Part shown: positions 47,743 to 59,205 of the stretch, one piece after another
How the letters are laid out: each line of letters begins with the position of its first letter
Position numbering within the stretch: the stretch's first letter is position 1
From: Buddleja alternifolia
Taxonomy: Eukaryota; Streptophyta; Magnoliopsida; Lamiales; Scrophulariaceae
DNA: 64,000 nt
NCBI GenBank assembly: GCA_019426215.1
Contig: CM033399.1
Span: 33,427,022 to 33,491,021, forward strand
Direction of reading: 5' to 3'
Notes under the pieces: generated by a model
What the model was told of the DNA's origin: nothing
Databases searched by the model: none
Seen by the model: only the letters and a program-made list of their open reading frames with translations
Program-made: the position numbers and the translations under genes

Positions 47743-48507
47743 AGGGCAAATCTCACTTACCCCCTTATACTCCACCTCAAAAATACAATGTCCCCCTCAA
47801 TTATTTAATGCATCACTTAACCCCCTCCATTTATTCTATTAGCTTCAATGCCCCCCTCCACTTATTTAATGCTTCCAAACATAAATATAGAATATAAATT
47901 CCCTAAAACAGAAGAAAAAAAGAATGTAAAACTTTGTCAATATTACCCTTTAAGTATATAACATAAATATATCACAAACATAGAACATAAATTCACAAAA
48001 AGAGAAGAAAAAAAGAATATAAGACTTTGTCAATATTAACCCTTAAGTATATAAAATAAATACATCACAAATTTCATTTTCTCTTTTTTTTAATTACAAT
48101 CTCACACACCATAATTAAAAAAATAAGAATAAATATTATGGTGTGTAATAAGAATAATAATGTGTGAAAAACGTTAGAGCAATATTTGTGATATTATGTT
48201 ATATACTTAAGGGGTAATATTGACAATGTCTTATATTCTTTTTTTCTTCTTTTTTTGTGAATTTATATTCTATATTTGTGATATATTTATGTTATATACT
48301 TAAGGGGTAATATTGACAAAGTCTTATATTTTTTTTCTTCTCTTTTTGTGAATTTATATTCTATATTTATGTTTGGAAGCATTCAATAAGTGGAGGGGGG
48401 CATTGAAGCTAATAGAATAAATGGAGGGGGTTAAGTGATGCATTAAATAATTGAGGGAGACATTGTATTTTTGAGGTGGAGTATAAGGGGTAAGTGAGAT
48501 ATGCCCT
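47743..48507. mobile_element. Whole-element palindrome (foldback transposon), arms about 350 bp
   Basis: The left half (CTCACTTACCCCCTTATACT, CCACCTCAAAAATACAATGT, TCAATTATTTAATGCATCAC) is reverse-complemented almost base for base by the right half. It contains internal repeats of GTCAATATTA-CCCTTAAGTATATA. The flanks are A-rich, so a TSD is plausible but uninformative. It could be a Mutator-type foldback element. Confidence 0.88.
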
Positions 48508-48702
48508 AAAAAAAATTCTAGATGAATGGATTACCCTGACCCGACGGGCCGATAGTTTTTAATCATAAACCACACAGACTCTATAAGACTCCAAATAAGG
48601 AGAGAAAAGTCACAACTTGTAACAATCTGAAATTGAATCCAGGACCTCCCATATAAAAATGGAAGTCAATCAATACCTTAGGCTAACAATCAACTTCAGG
48701 AT
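48508..48702 (-). mobile_element. tRNA-derived SINE, copy 2 (minus strand)
   Basis: Read on the minus strand it has TTGTTAGCCTAAGGTATTG (A-box region), GGATTCAATTTCAG (B box), GAGTCTGTGTGG, and ends CATCTAGAATTTTTTT. It matches the copies at 16513-16697 and 58145-58345. Its tail abuts the palindromic element. Confidence 0.82.
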
Positions 48703-49314
48703 GATCATTCCAAAATTATTAAGACTCTAAATTGTTTATTGTGAAAAATACTTGTCATATATATATAAGATTAAAATCATTGAATTAAACTATACTTACC
48801 AATAAAATATTAAACCAAGACTGGCTTGTGTAAGATTGGACTAAATTGGGTAATAAGTAACAATTCCTTAGAAAAGATAGGTCACTGTAACAAGTTTTTG
48901 CTAGTGAAAAGGCTTGCTAATGATTATTTTTTTACCGCAAATTGTCATTAAAACTTTTCGAATTGATAGCTGCATTCCAAGTCCATTTTTATATCGAGCA
49001 ATTTACTGAAATACCCTCAAGTTTCTTGTACCAATATTTGACCTACAATTTTAAACAAATATAAGCTCCACTCATTATTTAACTATTTGACATGAGACAC
49101 TTTTTCTATTAAATTTTAGTTTCAATTGAGGGTTTTTTATTAGACGGGGTAGTTTAATATAATTATTCAAGCTCAAGCTTCCAAATTTTATCGAACTTGA
49201 CTTGTTTACAGTCCTAACATTATTTAAATGTTAACAAACAAAAAATGTGCTCAAGATTAGTCATTGTTAAGCACTTTTTATTACATAATTAGCGTCAAAG
49301 CTTTATTGTTAATC
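48703..49314. other. Intergenic region with no recognised content
   Basis: AT-rich; CAAGCTCAAGCTTCC and TTGTTTACAGTCCTAAC near 49165-49215 look like the end of a diverged MITE. Nothing else supported. Confidence 0.35.
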
Positions 49315-49319
49315 ACTTT

Positions 49320-49474
49320 TGTAAGAATGGAAGAACTTATTCAATATATTTGATATGAAAACAATAGACCTATATATACACATAAACTACATCTATAGGA
49401 AGAAAACATCTTCCTTACTTTAAGCAAACACCTTCCTTCATTTATGCCTAAATATATGCTATATTATTATAACA
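49320..49474 (-). repeat. Copia 3' LTR (155 bp)
   Basis: On the minus strand it starts TGTTATAATAATATAGC and ends CATTCTTACA. One base differs from the 5' LTR (CATCTATAGG versus CATCTAAAGG on the plus strand). Confidence 0.93.
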
Positions 49475-49481
49475 CTCCCCC

Positions 49482-51856
49482 TCAAGTTGGAGCATAGATG
49501 TTTATCATGCCCAACTTGTTACAAAGATAATCAATCCGAACTCCATTTAAAGCCTTTGTGAAAAGATCTCCTAATTGTTCTCCAGTCTTCACATACTCCG
49601 TAGTAATGAAATTTTGTTGCACCTTTTCACGAACGAAATGGCAGTCAATCTCAATATGTTTAGTTCGTTCATGAAACACAGGATTGGAGGTAATATGAAG
49701 AGCAGCTTGGTTATCACACCAAAGTTTTGCTGGTATTGAGATTTTAAGACCCACCTCAGTTAATAACTGATATATCCACATTATTTCACACGTAGACTGA
49801 GCCATAGCTCTATACTCTAATTCGGCACTAGAGCGGGATACAACACGTTGTTTCTTACTTTTCCATGACACCAAATTCCCGCCAAAGAAGACACAATAAC
49901 CTGTGGTAGATCTTCGATCAATTTTAGATCCTGCCCAATCGGCATCTGAATAGCACTCTATACGAGTGTGACTATGATTCTTATACAGTATACCTCGTCC
50001 AGGAGCTCCCTTTAAGTAGCACAAAATGTGTTCTAGAGCAGCCCAATGATGAACCGTTGGAGCAGACATAAATTGACTCACAATGCTAACACAATACGCA
50101 ATATCAGGGCGAGTTACTGTAAGATAGTTCAGTTTCCCCACCAACCTTCTATACCTCTCAGGATCCTCAAATAAGTCTCCTTCATTAGTGAGTTGTAGAT
50201 TAGGTGGCATCGGAGTACTGCATGGTTTAGCTCCTATTTTTCCTGTCTCCGTTAACAGATCAAGCACATATTTCCTTTGTGATAAGAAGATGCCTTTCTT
50301 GCTTCTTGTTACCTCAACTCCCAAAAAATACTTCAACGACCCTAAATCCTTTGTGTGGAATTGACTGTGAAGAAAAGACTTCAAAGATGATATTCCCATA
50401 GCATCACTTCCGGTAATAATAATATCATCTACATATACAACAAGAAGAATAACGCCGGATGAAGAATGTTTATAAAAAACTGAATGATCAGACTTACTCA
50501 TATTCATTCCAAACTTTTCAACTGCTTGACTGAATTTGCCAAACCACGCACGAGGGCTCTGTTTCAAACCATACAGAGATTTTCGAAGATGACAAACTTT
50601 CCCATACTCCCCCTGAGCAACAAACCCAGGTGGTTGCTCCATGTAAACCTCCTCGAGTAAATCTCCATGTAAGAAAGCATTTTTGATATCTAACTGGTGC
50701 AAGGGCCAATCATGAGTGGCAGCCATAGACAAGAATAACCGAACTGAGGTCAATTTAGCCACAGGAGAGAAAGTTTCAGAATAATCCACACCATAAGTCT
50801 GAGCATAACCTTTAGCGACAAGGCGAGCTTTAAGTCTAGTCACAGAGCCATCGGGATTCATTTTGATTGCAAAGACCCATTTACAACCTATAGCCGTCTT
50901 ACCAGTAGGTAAATTCACTAAATTCCAAGTACCATTAACATCTAAAGCATTCATCTCTTCTATCATAGCCGTACGCCAACCAGGATGAGACAAGGCTTCA
51001 CGAACAGTCTTAGGCAAAGATACAGAATCAAGAGAAGCAACAAACGAATATGTAGAAGATGATAAATGATCAAGGAAACAAAAGAAGAAATGGGATATGT
51101 GCATTGGCGTTTACCTTTACGAAGGGCAATAGGAAGATCAGGATCAATGTTTGATGGATCCGCTGACGAAGTAGAAACCGGTGTTGGACATGTAATATGA
51201 GGATCCGGTCGTCTGGAATAGACATGATGAATGGGTGGACGAGATTGAGGAGGTGCTGCGGGAGCAACAATCGGCGTCTGAGAGGTAATGTGGTAAACCA
51301 ACAAATCGTCATCCTCCCCCTGACTGGCATTAGGAGGAGAAGAGACCGGAAAGAAGGAGCTATGTTCCATAAAAGTAACGTCAGTAGGCACAAGATATTT
51401 GCTAAGACTAGGACAATAACATCGATACCCTTTTTGTAACCGAGAGTAACCCAGAAAAACACATTTGACTGATTTGGGATCTAACTTTGTGACATGAGGA
51501 CGAACATCCCGAACAAAACAAGTACTACCAAATAAGCGAGGTTCAATAGGAAATAAAGATTTTGTCGGGAAAAGGATACTATAAGGGATCTCACCATGAA
51601 GAACAGAAGATGGCATGCGATTAATGAGGAAACAGGCTGTTGAGACAGCATCAGCCCAAAAGCATTTAGGGACGTGTGTTTGGAATAAGAGGGCTCTGGC
51701 TGTTTCAAGCAGATGTCGATTTTTTCTTTCAGCTACGCCATTCTGAGATGGCGTGTCAACACAAGAGGATTGATGAAGAATGCCATTTTGAACCATATAA
51801 GTTTGAAAAGAATCAGAAAAATATTCTTTAGCATTGTCACTTTGCAATGTACGCAC
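49482..51856 (-). pseudogene. Copia pol remnant: integrase C-half, RT and RNase H
   Basis: Two overlapping frames. The first (51856-50963) has integrase Asp (LQSDNAKEY) and Glu (GVAERKNRHLLE), then the hinge (KSVKCVFLGYS). The second (51104-49482) has the RT start (NGTWNLVNLPTGKTAIGCKW), ARLVAKGYAQ, LHQLDIKNAFLHGDL, catalytic VVYVDDIIITG, and RNase H (YSDADWAG, SRSSAELEYRA, KHIEIDCHFVREK). They are separated by one indel near 51055-51065. This single lesion and no further stops fit recent insertion. The first integrase Asp, zinc finger, protease and gag are absent. Confidence 0.92.
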
Positions 51857-51865
51857 TGAAATACA

Positions 51866-52020
51866 TGTAAGAATGGAAGAACTTATTCAATATATTTGAT
51901 ATGAAAACAATAGACCTATATATACACATAAACTACATCTAAAGGAAGAAAACATCTTCCTTACTTTAAGCAAACACCTTCCTTCATTTATGCCTAAATA
52001 TATGCTATATTATTATAACA
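51866..52020 (-). repeat. Copia 5' LTR (155 bp)
   Basis: Intact 155-bp LTR. The next bases inward encode integrase (CISVRTLQSDNAKEY), so the usual primer-binding site is missing. Confidence 0.93.
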
Positions 52021-52025
52021 ACTTT

Positions 52026-54314
52026 TATACTCCTACAACAAATATAAAATTAAACCAACATTTCTATAAAGACACAAGTAGACCATTAATCATAGTTATA
52101 TAGTCCTATTGAAACTGCATAAACTGCTTTCTTGTATCTCACACATAGTTATAGTAAAATAGCACACATGATAGGTGAAAAAACAACATATGTTATTAGA
52201 TTTGATGGTTTTCTTTGAGCATTGGTTCTTGAAAAGCTAAATATAAGCTACCGCGAATGGCAATCTACCAATCAATTCAACACGGAATAAATCTGTCACA
52301 AAAATGTTATCATTGTCATACTTCTAATAATTACTCGGAAATATATATTAAATACGAATATTTTCTTGCCCTATTTTTACCCCTACCCTATCTTTTCTTA
52401 TACCATATTCAAAAGATAATTTCCCTGGGAAAAAAGTCAGGATCCAGTTTTGGACATGCTTTTCCAAAGTGTACACGTGAACAAGATGTGTAAGTCCGGC
52501 CAAAAAAGTTACTTCTTTTGGTTAAAAAAAAAAAAGGGTTAATTACACTAATTACCACTCTTATTTAATGTAATTGCAATTTAATTCGCTTTTTTTTTTG
52601 GCCCATAACAAATACCTTCTTATAATAAAATCTTGCATTAAACCCCCTCTTACTACCGGCCGTTAGTCAAGCGTGACGGAAAGTCCTTGTAAAATGTTAA
52701 TCTTACCCCTATTTAAAAATAAAATAAAAAAGTATTTAAAAAAGGATTAATTACATTAACACCCTCTTTATTTAGTGTAATTACAATGCAGTTTGTTTTA
52801 TTGGGTCATATAACAGACGCCGTCCCTCTTACAATAAAACCTTACATAAATTCAATTTCCTACGAATAACTTCCGTTACTTCTTGTTTTCCTTTTTATAT
52901 ATTCTTCCTTAATATACTTTTTTATTTTCATTTTTTATTATAACCTTATATATATTTATTTTCGTTTAACTAATTTTAATTTACTAATTAGATTGATATT
53001 TTTTGGCAACTAACTAATTTAGATATAATTATATTGAATTATTGTATTGCTCCAAAAATAAATCGGACCTCGGCATTTGTTTTCTTTCTAAAAAATATTT
53101 AAATTGGCATAAATCGAATTTGCACTTCATGATCGAGGTGTTAACAAATTTTTAAAGAAATTATTTATTTAAACTAAATTGAAAGTTACAATTAAATCTT
53201 CTTTAATATGAAAAATTACATTCACCCCTTCAAGGGCACAATAGAAAATCTAAAAAATATTCTTTGATGATGTCAGCAAATTCTATTAGTTTTCTAATAG
53301 AAGGGGACGATTGTAATGTTTTATTATAAGAGGGGTATTTGTTATGTGCTCAAAATAAGCGGGATGGACTGTAATTACACTAAATAAGAGAGGTAGTTAG
53401 TATAATTATCCCCAAGAAAGTACTCCTTATAACAAGAGGGATATTTGTTATGTGCTCAAAATAAACGGACTGAAATATAATTACACTAAATAAGAGGGGT
53501 GGTCAATGTAATTATCCTAAAAAATTACTCCTTATGGCATTACTATTCCCATACTTTGGTACAAGATCATGAAAAACAAAGCTAAGTCCACATAATATGT
53601 TACTTTGGCTATCAAAATTGACATTTGGAAATTTGACTACTGTTTAAACACAAGATTATAAAATACAATAATCAACAGCAATTGAGATAAAAATCGGCAT
53701 AAATCATCAAACATTACCTGAGAAATATTATCCGTAATTAGAGACTATTGAATTGAAGAAAATACATTAATTCCTATAAAACAGACACATGTTTTTGTCT
53801 TTTGGTTGACCTTATTAAAAAGACACAATTAAGACCTTATGCGCATGTTTATTCTCATGCATAAGACACTTGTTGAGGATTTCATCATTCTAGTAGGAAA
53901 AAAATCCAAATTGTTGAATCTTGATTGAAATCCCAATCATAGTGTAAATAAAGAAAGAACCCTGGTATTTGTGAGGGTAATTTGGTCATTTTACTGTAGT
54001 TTGTAATTATCGGACATCAATTATAAATAAATGAACATGTCTCTTGTAATCTGTAACTCAATAATCAATATGATTCTCTAATGTGTCCGTTGATGACCAG
54101 ACAATTGTTCATCAAACCCTGTAAATTCTATATATTCAATTTTACTTTCAGTATTCTTCTATTGTTTGATTCGTTCCTCACACCACCAACCCTCCCCTAA
54201 AGAAAGAAGAGATCAAAGAATTGTCCAATTCAAGATTATATGCACTCTATTTAAAATGAAGTCCAAGACATATTAAAACAAATAAGAACCACTAATGTTT
54301 AGACACAATCAAGG
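52026..54314. other. Intergenic region containing an element with doubled termini
   Basis: 52536-53517 carries TIR-like blocks: two left-type ends (GGTTAATTACACTAATTACC at 52536; GGATTAATTACATTAACACC at 52745) and two right-type ends (near 53420 and 53516, both with TAATTACACTAAATAAGAG). This looks like a DNA transposon nested in its own kind or with tandemly doubled ends. The remainder, including about 0.8 kb upstream of the kinase gene, shows no gene. Confidence 0.55.
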
Positions 54315-57252
54315 ATGTGGTTTCTTGGTTTCTCCACATCAAGCAAAAGAAGCTATTTGATCATAGGTGCAATAACACTTGTTATTATTCTAACAACCAT
54401 CCTAAGGAAATGGGCTGTTTATCTTGAATCCCATAAAGACAACAAATGTTCAAACAAAGTAGTTCATCAAAGTGATCATCAAAAGTCTAAGGAAACATCC
54501 TCACAAGCCAACTCATGTAATAAAATCAAACTATGTTCATCTGCTGGGATAAGGACATATTCTCTGGAGGAGTTAAAGGTTGCTACAAGTGATTTTAGGA
54601 TTCGTATTGGCGTAGGAGCGACGTCGTACGTGTACCTTGCTGAGCTTGGGGACGGACGATTCGGCGCCGTTAAGAGTGTGATGGAGGAGAGAGGTGGCAG
54701 CCAGAAGATGTTCTTGGATGAAGTTTCTGTTTTGCTTAGGATTTCACATCCTAATTTGGTGGGGTTGATGGGATTCTGCCTGGATAAAGGTTTGTACTCT
54801 TGTGATGTTTAATTGTTTCTCAACATTATTTTCTTCGGATTATATATATTAAAAAAAAAAAAAACAACTCTGAAAGCAAATTAAACAATACCTACGTGAG
54901 TAATTTTCTACACCGTTATGCACAAATATTTACGAGTTCAGATACGCGTGTAATATATGTTGTTTCAATCATCTTCTCATATTAGATAGGCTCGGTCTTT
55001 TACATATTCATGGAGTTTCTGTCCAATATTATCATTTTTATAATCTAAAAATTAGTTTTTGAATTCAGGTTTATAATATTTATGTAACATTAGCTAGGAC
55101 AATAACAGAAAATATTTATTTGTATGTACATACTTTTATAATGTAATAAAAAAGAAAAGGATCAGAAGATCACTAAAAAACATAAAGTAAATCACATTTA
55201 TAATATATAATTAATTTATTTTTCTTTTCTATTTAGCATTAAAGTACCTAGAATTAACTTTCATGTTTTGAGTGTAAATTAGTCTATTTCTCCCAATAAT
55301 TATACTATGATCAATAGGAGAATTAATGAGCAAAACAATAGAAAATTGTTAGATTAGCGAAAACCCGTAGGGAACTTGTATTACTGAGTAACATATTTAT
55401 AGAGTTACAAGAGAGAGAATACAAGAAAACCCTAAACTATAAAAAAGTTAAAAGATAAATAAGGTAATAAGAATACTAGTCTAACTAGGAAAACAATAAT
55501 AATATTAATTTAACTAGGAGAGTAATAATAATATCTAACACTCCCCCGCAGTCGAAACGTGAAAGTCTTGAACATTGAGACTGAACTAAAAATCGAGAAA
55601 AGATGTTTAGATAGTCCGGGCATAAAGAATGCTTAGTAGAGAGATTTTGACGAATACGTTTCTCAAGGTGGAGCAGTTTCGTCTACAAATCATTAAATAA
55701 GGTGGCGGTTCGACGAAGACGTTTCTCAATGTGGAGCAGTTTCGTCTGAAAACCATTAAATAAAGCGGCGACTCTAAGTCCTTGTTTTTTCAAGGGTGAG
55801 CGGCGACAACATAAACAAAGATAAAGAAAAAAAAAACTACCCTAAACTAAACTAAACTAGATAAGGTGCGCCGGACGTGGTCGGTGACTTGATAATGGCG
55901 GAAGCGAGAGATCGAGATACCATGGCTCGAAGCCATGGCTCTGATACTATGTTAGATTAGAGAAAACCCCGTAGGGAACTTGTATTACTGAGTAACATAT
56001 TTATAGAGTTACAAGAGAGAGAATACAAGAAAACCCTAAACTATAAAGAAGTTAAAAGATAAATAAGGTAATAAGAATACTAATCCAATTAAGAAATCAA
56101 TAATAATATTAATTTAATTAGAAGAGTAATAATAATATCTAACAAAAATATGATTTTTGAAATTCACGCATATTTTTGTGACCTTTTCGATGTGGGATGG
56201 CTATGAACACGTACTTTGAGAAACATCATTATGCACTCTTAAATCAATTATATAAAAGAAAACGACTTTCAAAGCAATTTAAGCAGTTTCTAAGTGGGCA
56301 CCATGAAATTTTTAGTACCGTTACGCACAACTATTTACAAATTTAAATACGAGTATTATTATATACCATTTTTTATATGTCATCTATTTTTCACTTTCCC
56401 TAGTTTAGGTAAAAAATCACTTATAATTAATTGATTTTAATGGATTAAATATATCCATACTTTCTAGATCAAGAGACGGTGAAAAATCGGTGATATAAAA
56501 ACGATGGTATATAACATTTTCCTTTAAATACCAGTATAATATGCATTATTAATTTCGAATCATATTCCCACCCATAATCCATTCAAACAGGAGAGCAGCT
56601 CCTCCTCCTTGAATACATCCCAAACAAGAGCCTCTTTGATCGAATGCACACGCGCCAAGGCCAAGCCAACGGCCCACTCTCCTGGTCCAATCGTCTCAGC
56701 ATTGCGTTAGACATTGCCTACGCCCTCGACTATCTCCACTCAGTGGCCGACCCCCCAGTTATCCACCGTGATATAAAGTCATCCAACATTCTCCTAATCA
56801 ACGACAATCACGCCAAATTAGCAGATTTTGGGCTTTGCAAGCTAGGCAACGACGCTCAAAGTGCTCACACACCAATTGCAATAAAGGGCTCACTTGGCTA
56901 CGTTGACACTAATTACCTTAACACAGGCTTAGTATCACCTAAGAGCGACGTTTACAGTTTTGGAGTTTTACTTCTCGAGCTAATCACGGGCCTAAGGTCG
57001 TTGCAAGGCTCATTTACTCTAGCCGAATGGACCGAGGAGCATAGGAAGAGTGATAATGTGGAGGTTTTGGTTGGGATTTTGGACCCTAAGCTTAAAGGTG
57101 ATGTGAATGTTGAACAATTAAGGGTTTTGGTTGATGTAGCCAATCTTGCTTTGCTTGGAAACTCTGAAGCTAGACTGGATATGACACAAATTGCATATAG
57201 AATTTCAAGTTGTATAGGAAATGTTGAACCTCAATTAGAGTTAACGGTTTAG
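54315..57252 (+). CDS. Ectodomain-less receptor-like Ser/Thr kinase, two exons
   Basis: Exons 54315-54789 and 56591-57252 join in frame through a GT-AG intron to give 378 aa. One membrane segment spans about residues 14-30 (YLIIGAITLVIILTTIL), preceded by only a short N-terminus. The kinase domain has glycine loop GVGATSYVY (99-107), Lys120, Glu136 in the C-helix, HRDIKSSN (217-224), DFG (237-239) and SDVYSFGVLLLELITG. The APE-equivalent, DPEY in most plant RLKs, reads DTNY, so the structural Glu is Asn266. Core catalytic residues are kept, so activity is likely but not certain. No ectodomain, so it would need a partner or act as a cytoplasmic-type kinase. Orthologue and ligand not recognised. 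Confidence 0.88.
55347..56144 (-). mobile_element. TRIM retrotransposon in the kinase intron, with TSD
   Basis: LTRs 55347-55540 and 55950-56144 (TGTTAGATTAG...ATATCTAACA on the plus strand) flank only 409 bp. On the minus strand a primer-binding site TAGTATCAGAGC (one mismatch to initiator Met tRNA) follows the 5' LTR, and a polypurine tract TGCGGGGGAG precedes the 3' LTR. TSD AAAAT (55342-55346; 56145-56149). No coding sequence. The interior has a roughly 60-bp tandem repeat (GGTGGAGCAGTTTCGTCT / TGTGGAGCAGTTTCGTCT). Confidence 0.94.
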
Positions 57253-58127
57253 AGTTTTTCTTTGTTACTTGGTGAAAATTTTCACATATGTACATAAATA
57301 CTAATGTCTTAATTAGCCAAATGTGTAAATTCTTGTACAAGAACATCTAACATGCCTATAGCATGTTATCTATAGCACCAAGCTAAGGTCGTAACATGTG
57401 GTTACAAGCTTTACTACATCATATTCGTTGAAAACATTTATAAACATGATTATTATAGAGCATCACTCCAAATCTAACAAGTTTGTAATTTCATCACAGA
57501 ACCATCTATCTAAATTGACCTATGTAATGACCCTGATCAAAACTTGTATTTGAATCGTTTACAAACTTGATTTTTGAAGTGTGTTTCAGAGACCAAAACC
57601 ACCAAATCTAACGAGCTTGTAATTTCATTTCGTTCAGAATTCAAGATCGTGCGAATGGTATAGCTAGATTGATCTAGGTTGAAACCAACAACCTGGATCC
57701 GGAATTGTAATTGATGTTAGCCTAAACCCTTCACGTCCCTTACCATAAGGAGATATATATACCATCAAATCTGTATATCGATTTGATATGAAACGCTAGC
57801 TTTCATGTTCTAATGTAAAGAAGTTTTTGCTTTCTTTTTTTACTTTAGTATATGGGCTCTCTTTGGTTATTGGGCTGTACCTAATTGTAAGAGCCCATTA
57901 AGGTTTTTCTGAACTTTAGACTCTTGGCGGAGATCAATGTTATTTGCTAAACCAAGTCACTCATGTTGAAGCTCACCTACTATAATGGGCCGACCAAACC
58001 CATAGTACTTAAGAGGACAATATGACTATTTTTCATTACTCATGGGCCAAATTAATTTGATTTTTATAAGACTCTAATGCCATTAATTTAGTAGGCCCAT
58101 TACAGAAACATAATTCAATCATTTGGT
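57253..58127. other. Kinase 3' UTR and downstream intergenic sequence
   Basis: The first about 200 bp should contain the 3' UTR and polyadenylation site. I see no further gene or TE terminus up to the SINE. Confidence 0.5.
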
Positions 58128-58144
58128 AGTATTATCTTAGGGTA

Positions 58145-58345
58145 TTCAAGACTTGTTAGTCTAGTGGTATCAGCTTCCACTTTAATGTGAGTGGTCTTGG
58201 GTTCAATCCCAGATTGTCATAGTTGTGACTTTTCTCTCATAATCTGGAGTTTTATAGGATCTGTGTGGCCCATGATTAAAAAACTATAGGTCCAGTTTTG
58301 TCAGGTCAGGGTACCCCCTTCGTCTAGAATTAAAAAAAAAAAGTA
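58145..58345 (+). mobile_element. tRNA-derived SINE, copy 3, with 17-bp TSD
   Basis: Best preserved copy: A box TTAGTCTAGTGGTATCAGC, B box GGGTTCAATCCC, the shared TCTGTGTGGCCCATG, tail GTCTAGAATT plus a poly-A run. Perfect 17-bp duplication AGTATTATCTTAGGGTA at 58128-58144 and 58346-58362, typical of LINE-driven insertion. Confidence 0.95.
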
Positions 58346-58779
58346 AGTATTATCTTAGGGTAAAAAATTGGGACATATGAATTTATGACTCAATTTGGTT
58401 CCACTAGAAATTAATCTGAAACACGTTATCGTTCGAAAATAAAATCTTGAGTTTTTTAATTGAATTTTTCAAGGATGATGAAGTAAGTAAAATATGTACA
58501 ACGGACTGAGCTGCACACTTGGCCTAGGGCATAAATGATTATGTGTTTAGGGCTTACGTGCTTGGCCGACCCGAGCAAAGGTGTATCTATTTGAGATTGG
58601 TTAAAGGTAAGGATAAAACCATTTTAGTCTATCTATGTTTTTAAGGAATTCGATCGGATGAGCAAAGCTATAACTCATGTTCAACAACTGTATAATAATA
58701 ATAATAACTTTTTGTGCTCTATCATTATGAGGTAAAATTAAATTTTTCGCTAGGCTTTGAGGTAAGCTTTACACATTAT

Positions 58780-59197
58780 CAGGGATGGAGCCAGGGGGCT
58801 GGAGGGCGCGCTCGCCCCCTTCAATTTTGAAAAATTATTTTTATTACCTTACAAAATATTTGATATTTGAATTTCGCCCCCCCTCTCCTCTCAAAATCGA
58901 AAAATATCACGCTTTCTCTCTTTTCTTTGAGTTTGCTCCCCCCCCCCCCCCCACCCCCACCCCCATCCCAAAATCCTGGCTATAACGAAAGACATATAAG
59001 AGTATAAAATATGTCAAAAGTTGTAATTGAACATAGTTCTTTATTATATTTTCTTCCATAAATATAGTGTACCGTATCGCTAGGGTCAAGGCCCCCGCAC
59101 CCCCCCTTGAGTCCTTCGTCTATCTGGCAAAAAAAAAATATAATTATATTACAACAATTGTGCCCCCTCCTCAGTAAAATTTCTGACTCCGTCCCTG
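58780..59197. mobile_element. 418-bp hAT MITE with perfect 8-bp TSD
   Basis: TIRs CAGGGATGGAGCCAGG and TTCTGACTCCGTCCCTG. TSD CACATTAT at 58772-58779 and 59198-59205. Contains a poly-C tract (58937-58951) and GTGTACCGTATCGC, also seen in the hAT at 33128-34601. Same family, shorter derivative. Confidence 0.93.
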
Positions 59198-59205
59198 CAC
59201 ATTAT

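Larger units (their letters stand above)
49320..52020 (-). mobile_element. Young Copia element (RE1-like) lacking gag, protease and half of integrase
   Basis: LTRs at 49320-49474 and 51866-52020 are both 155 bp and differ at one position by eye. TSD ACTTT is perfect (49315-49319; 52021-52025). On the minus strand the polypurine tract TTGAGGGGGAG precedes the 3' LTR. The 5' LTR is joined directly to mid-integrase with no primer-binding site, gag or protease. RT and RNase H are almost intact. Confidence 0.95.
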
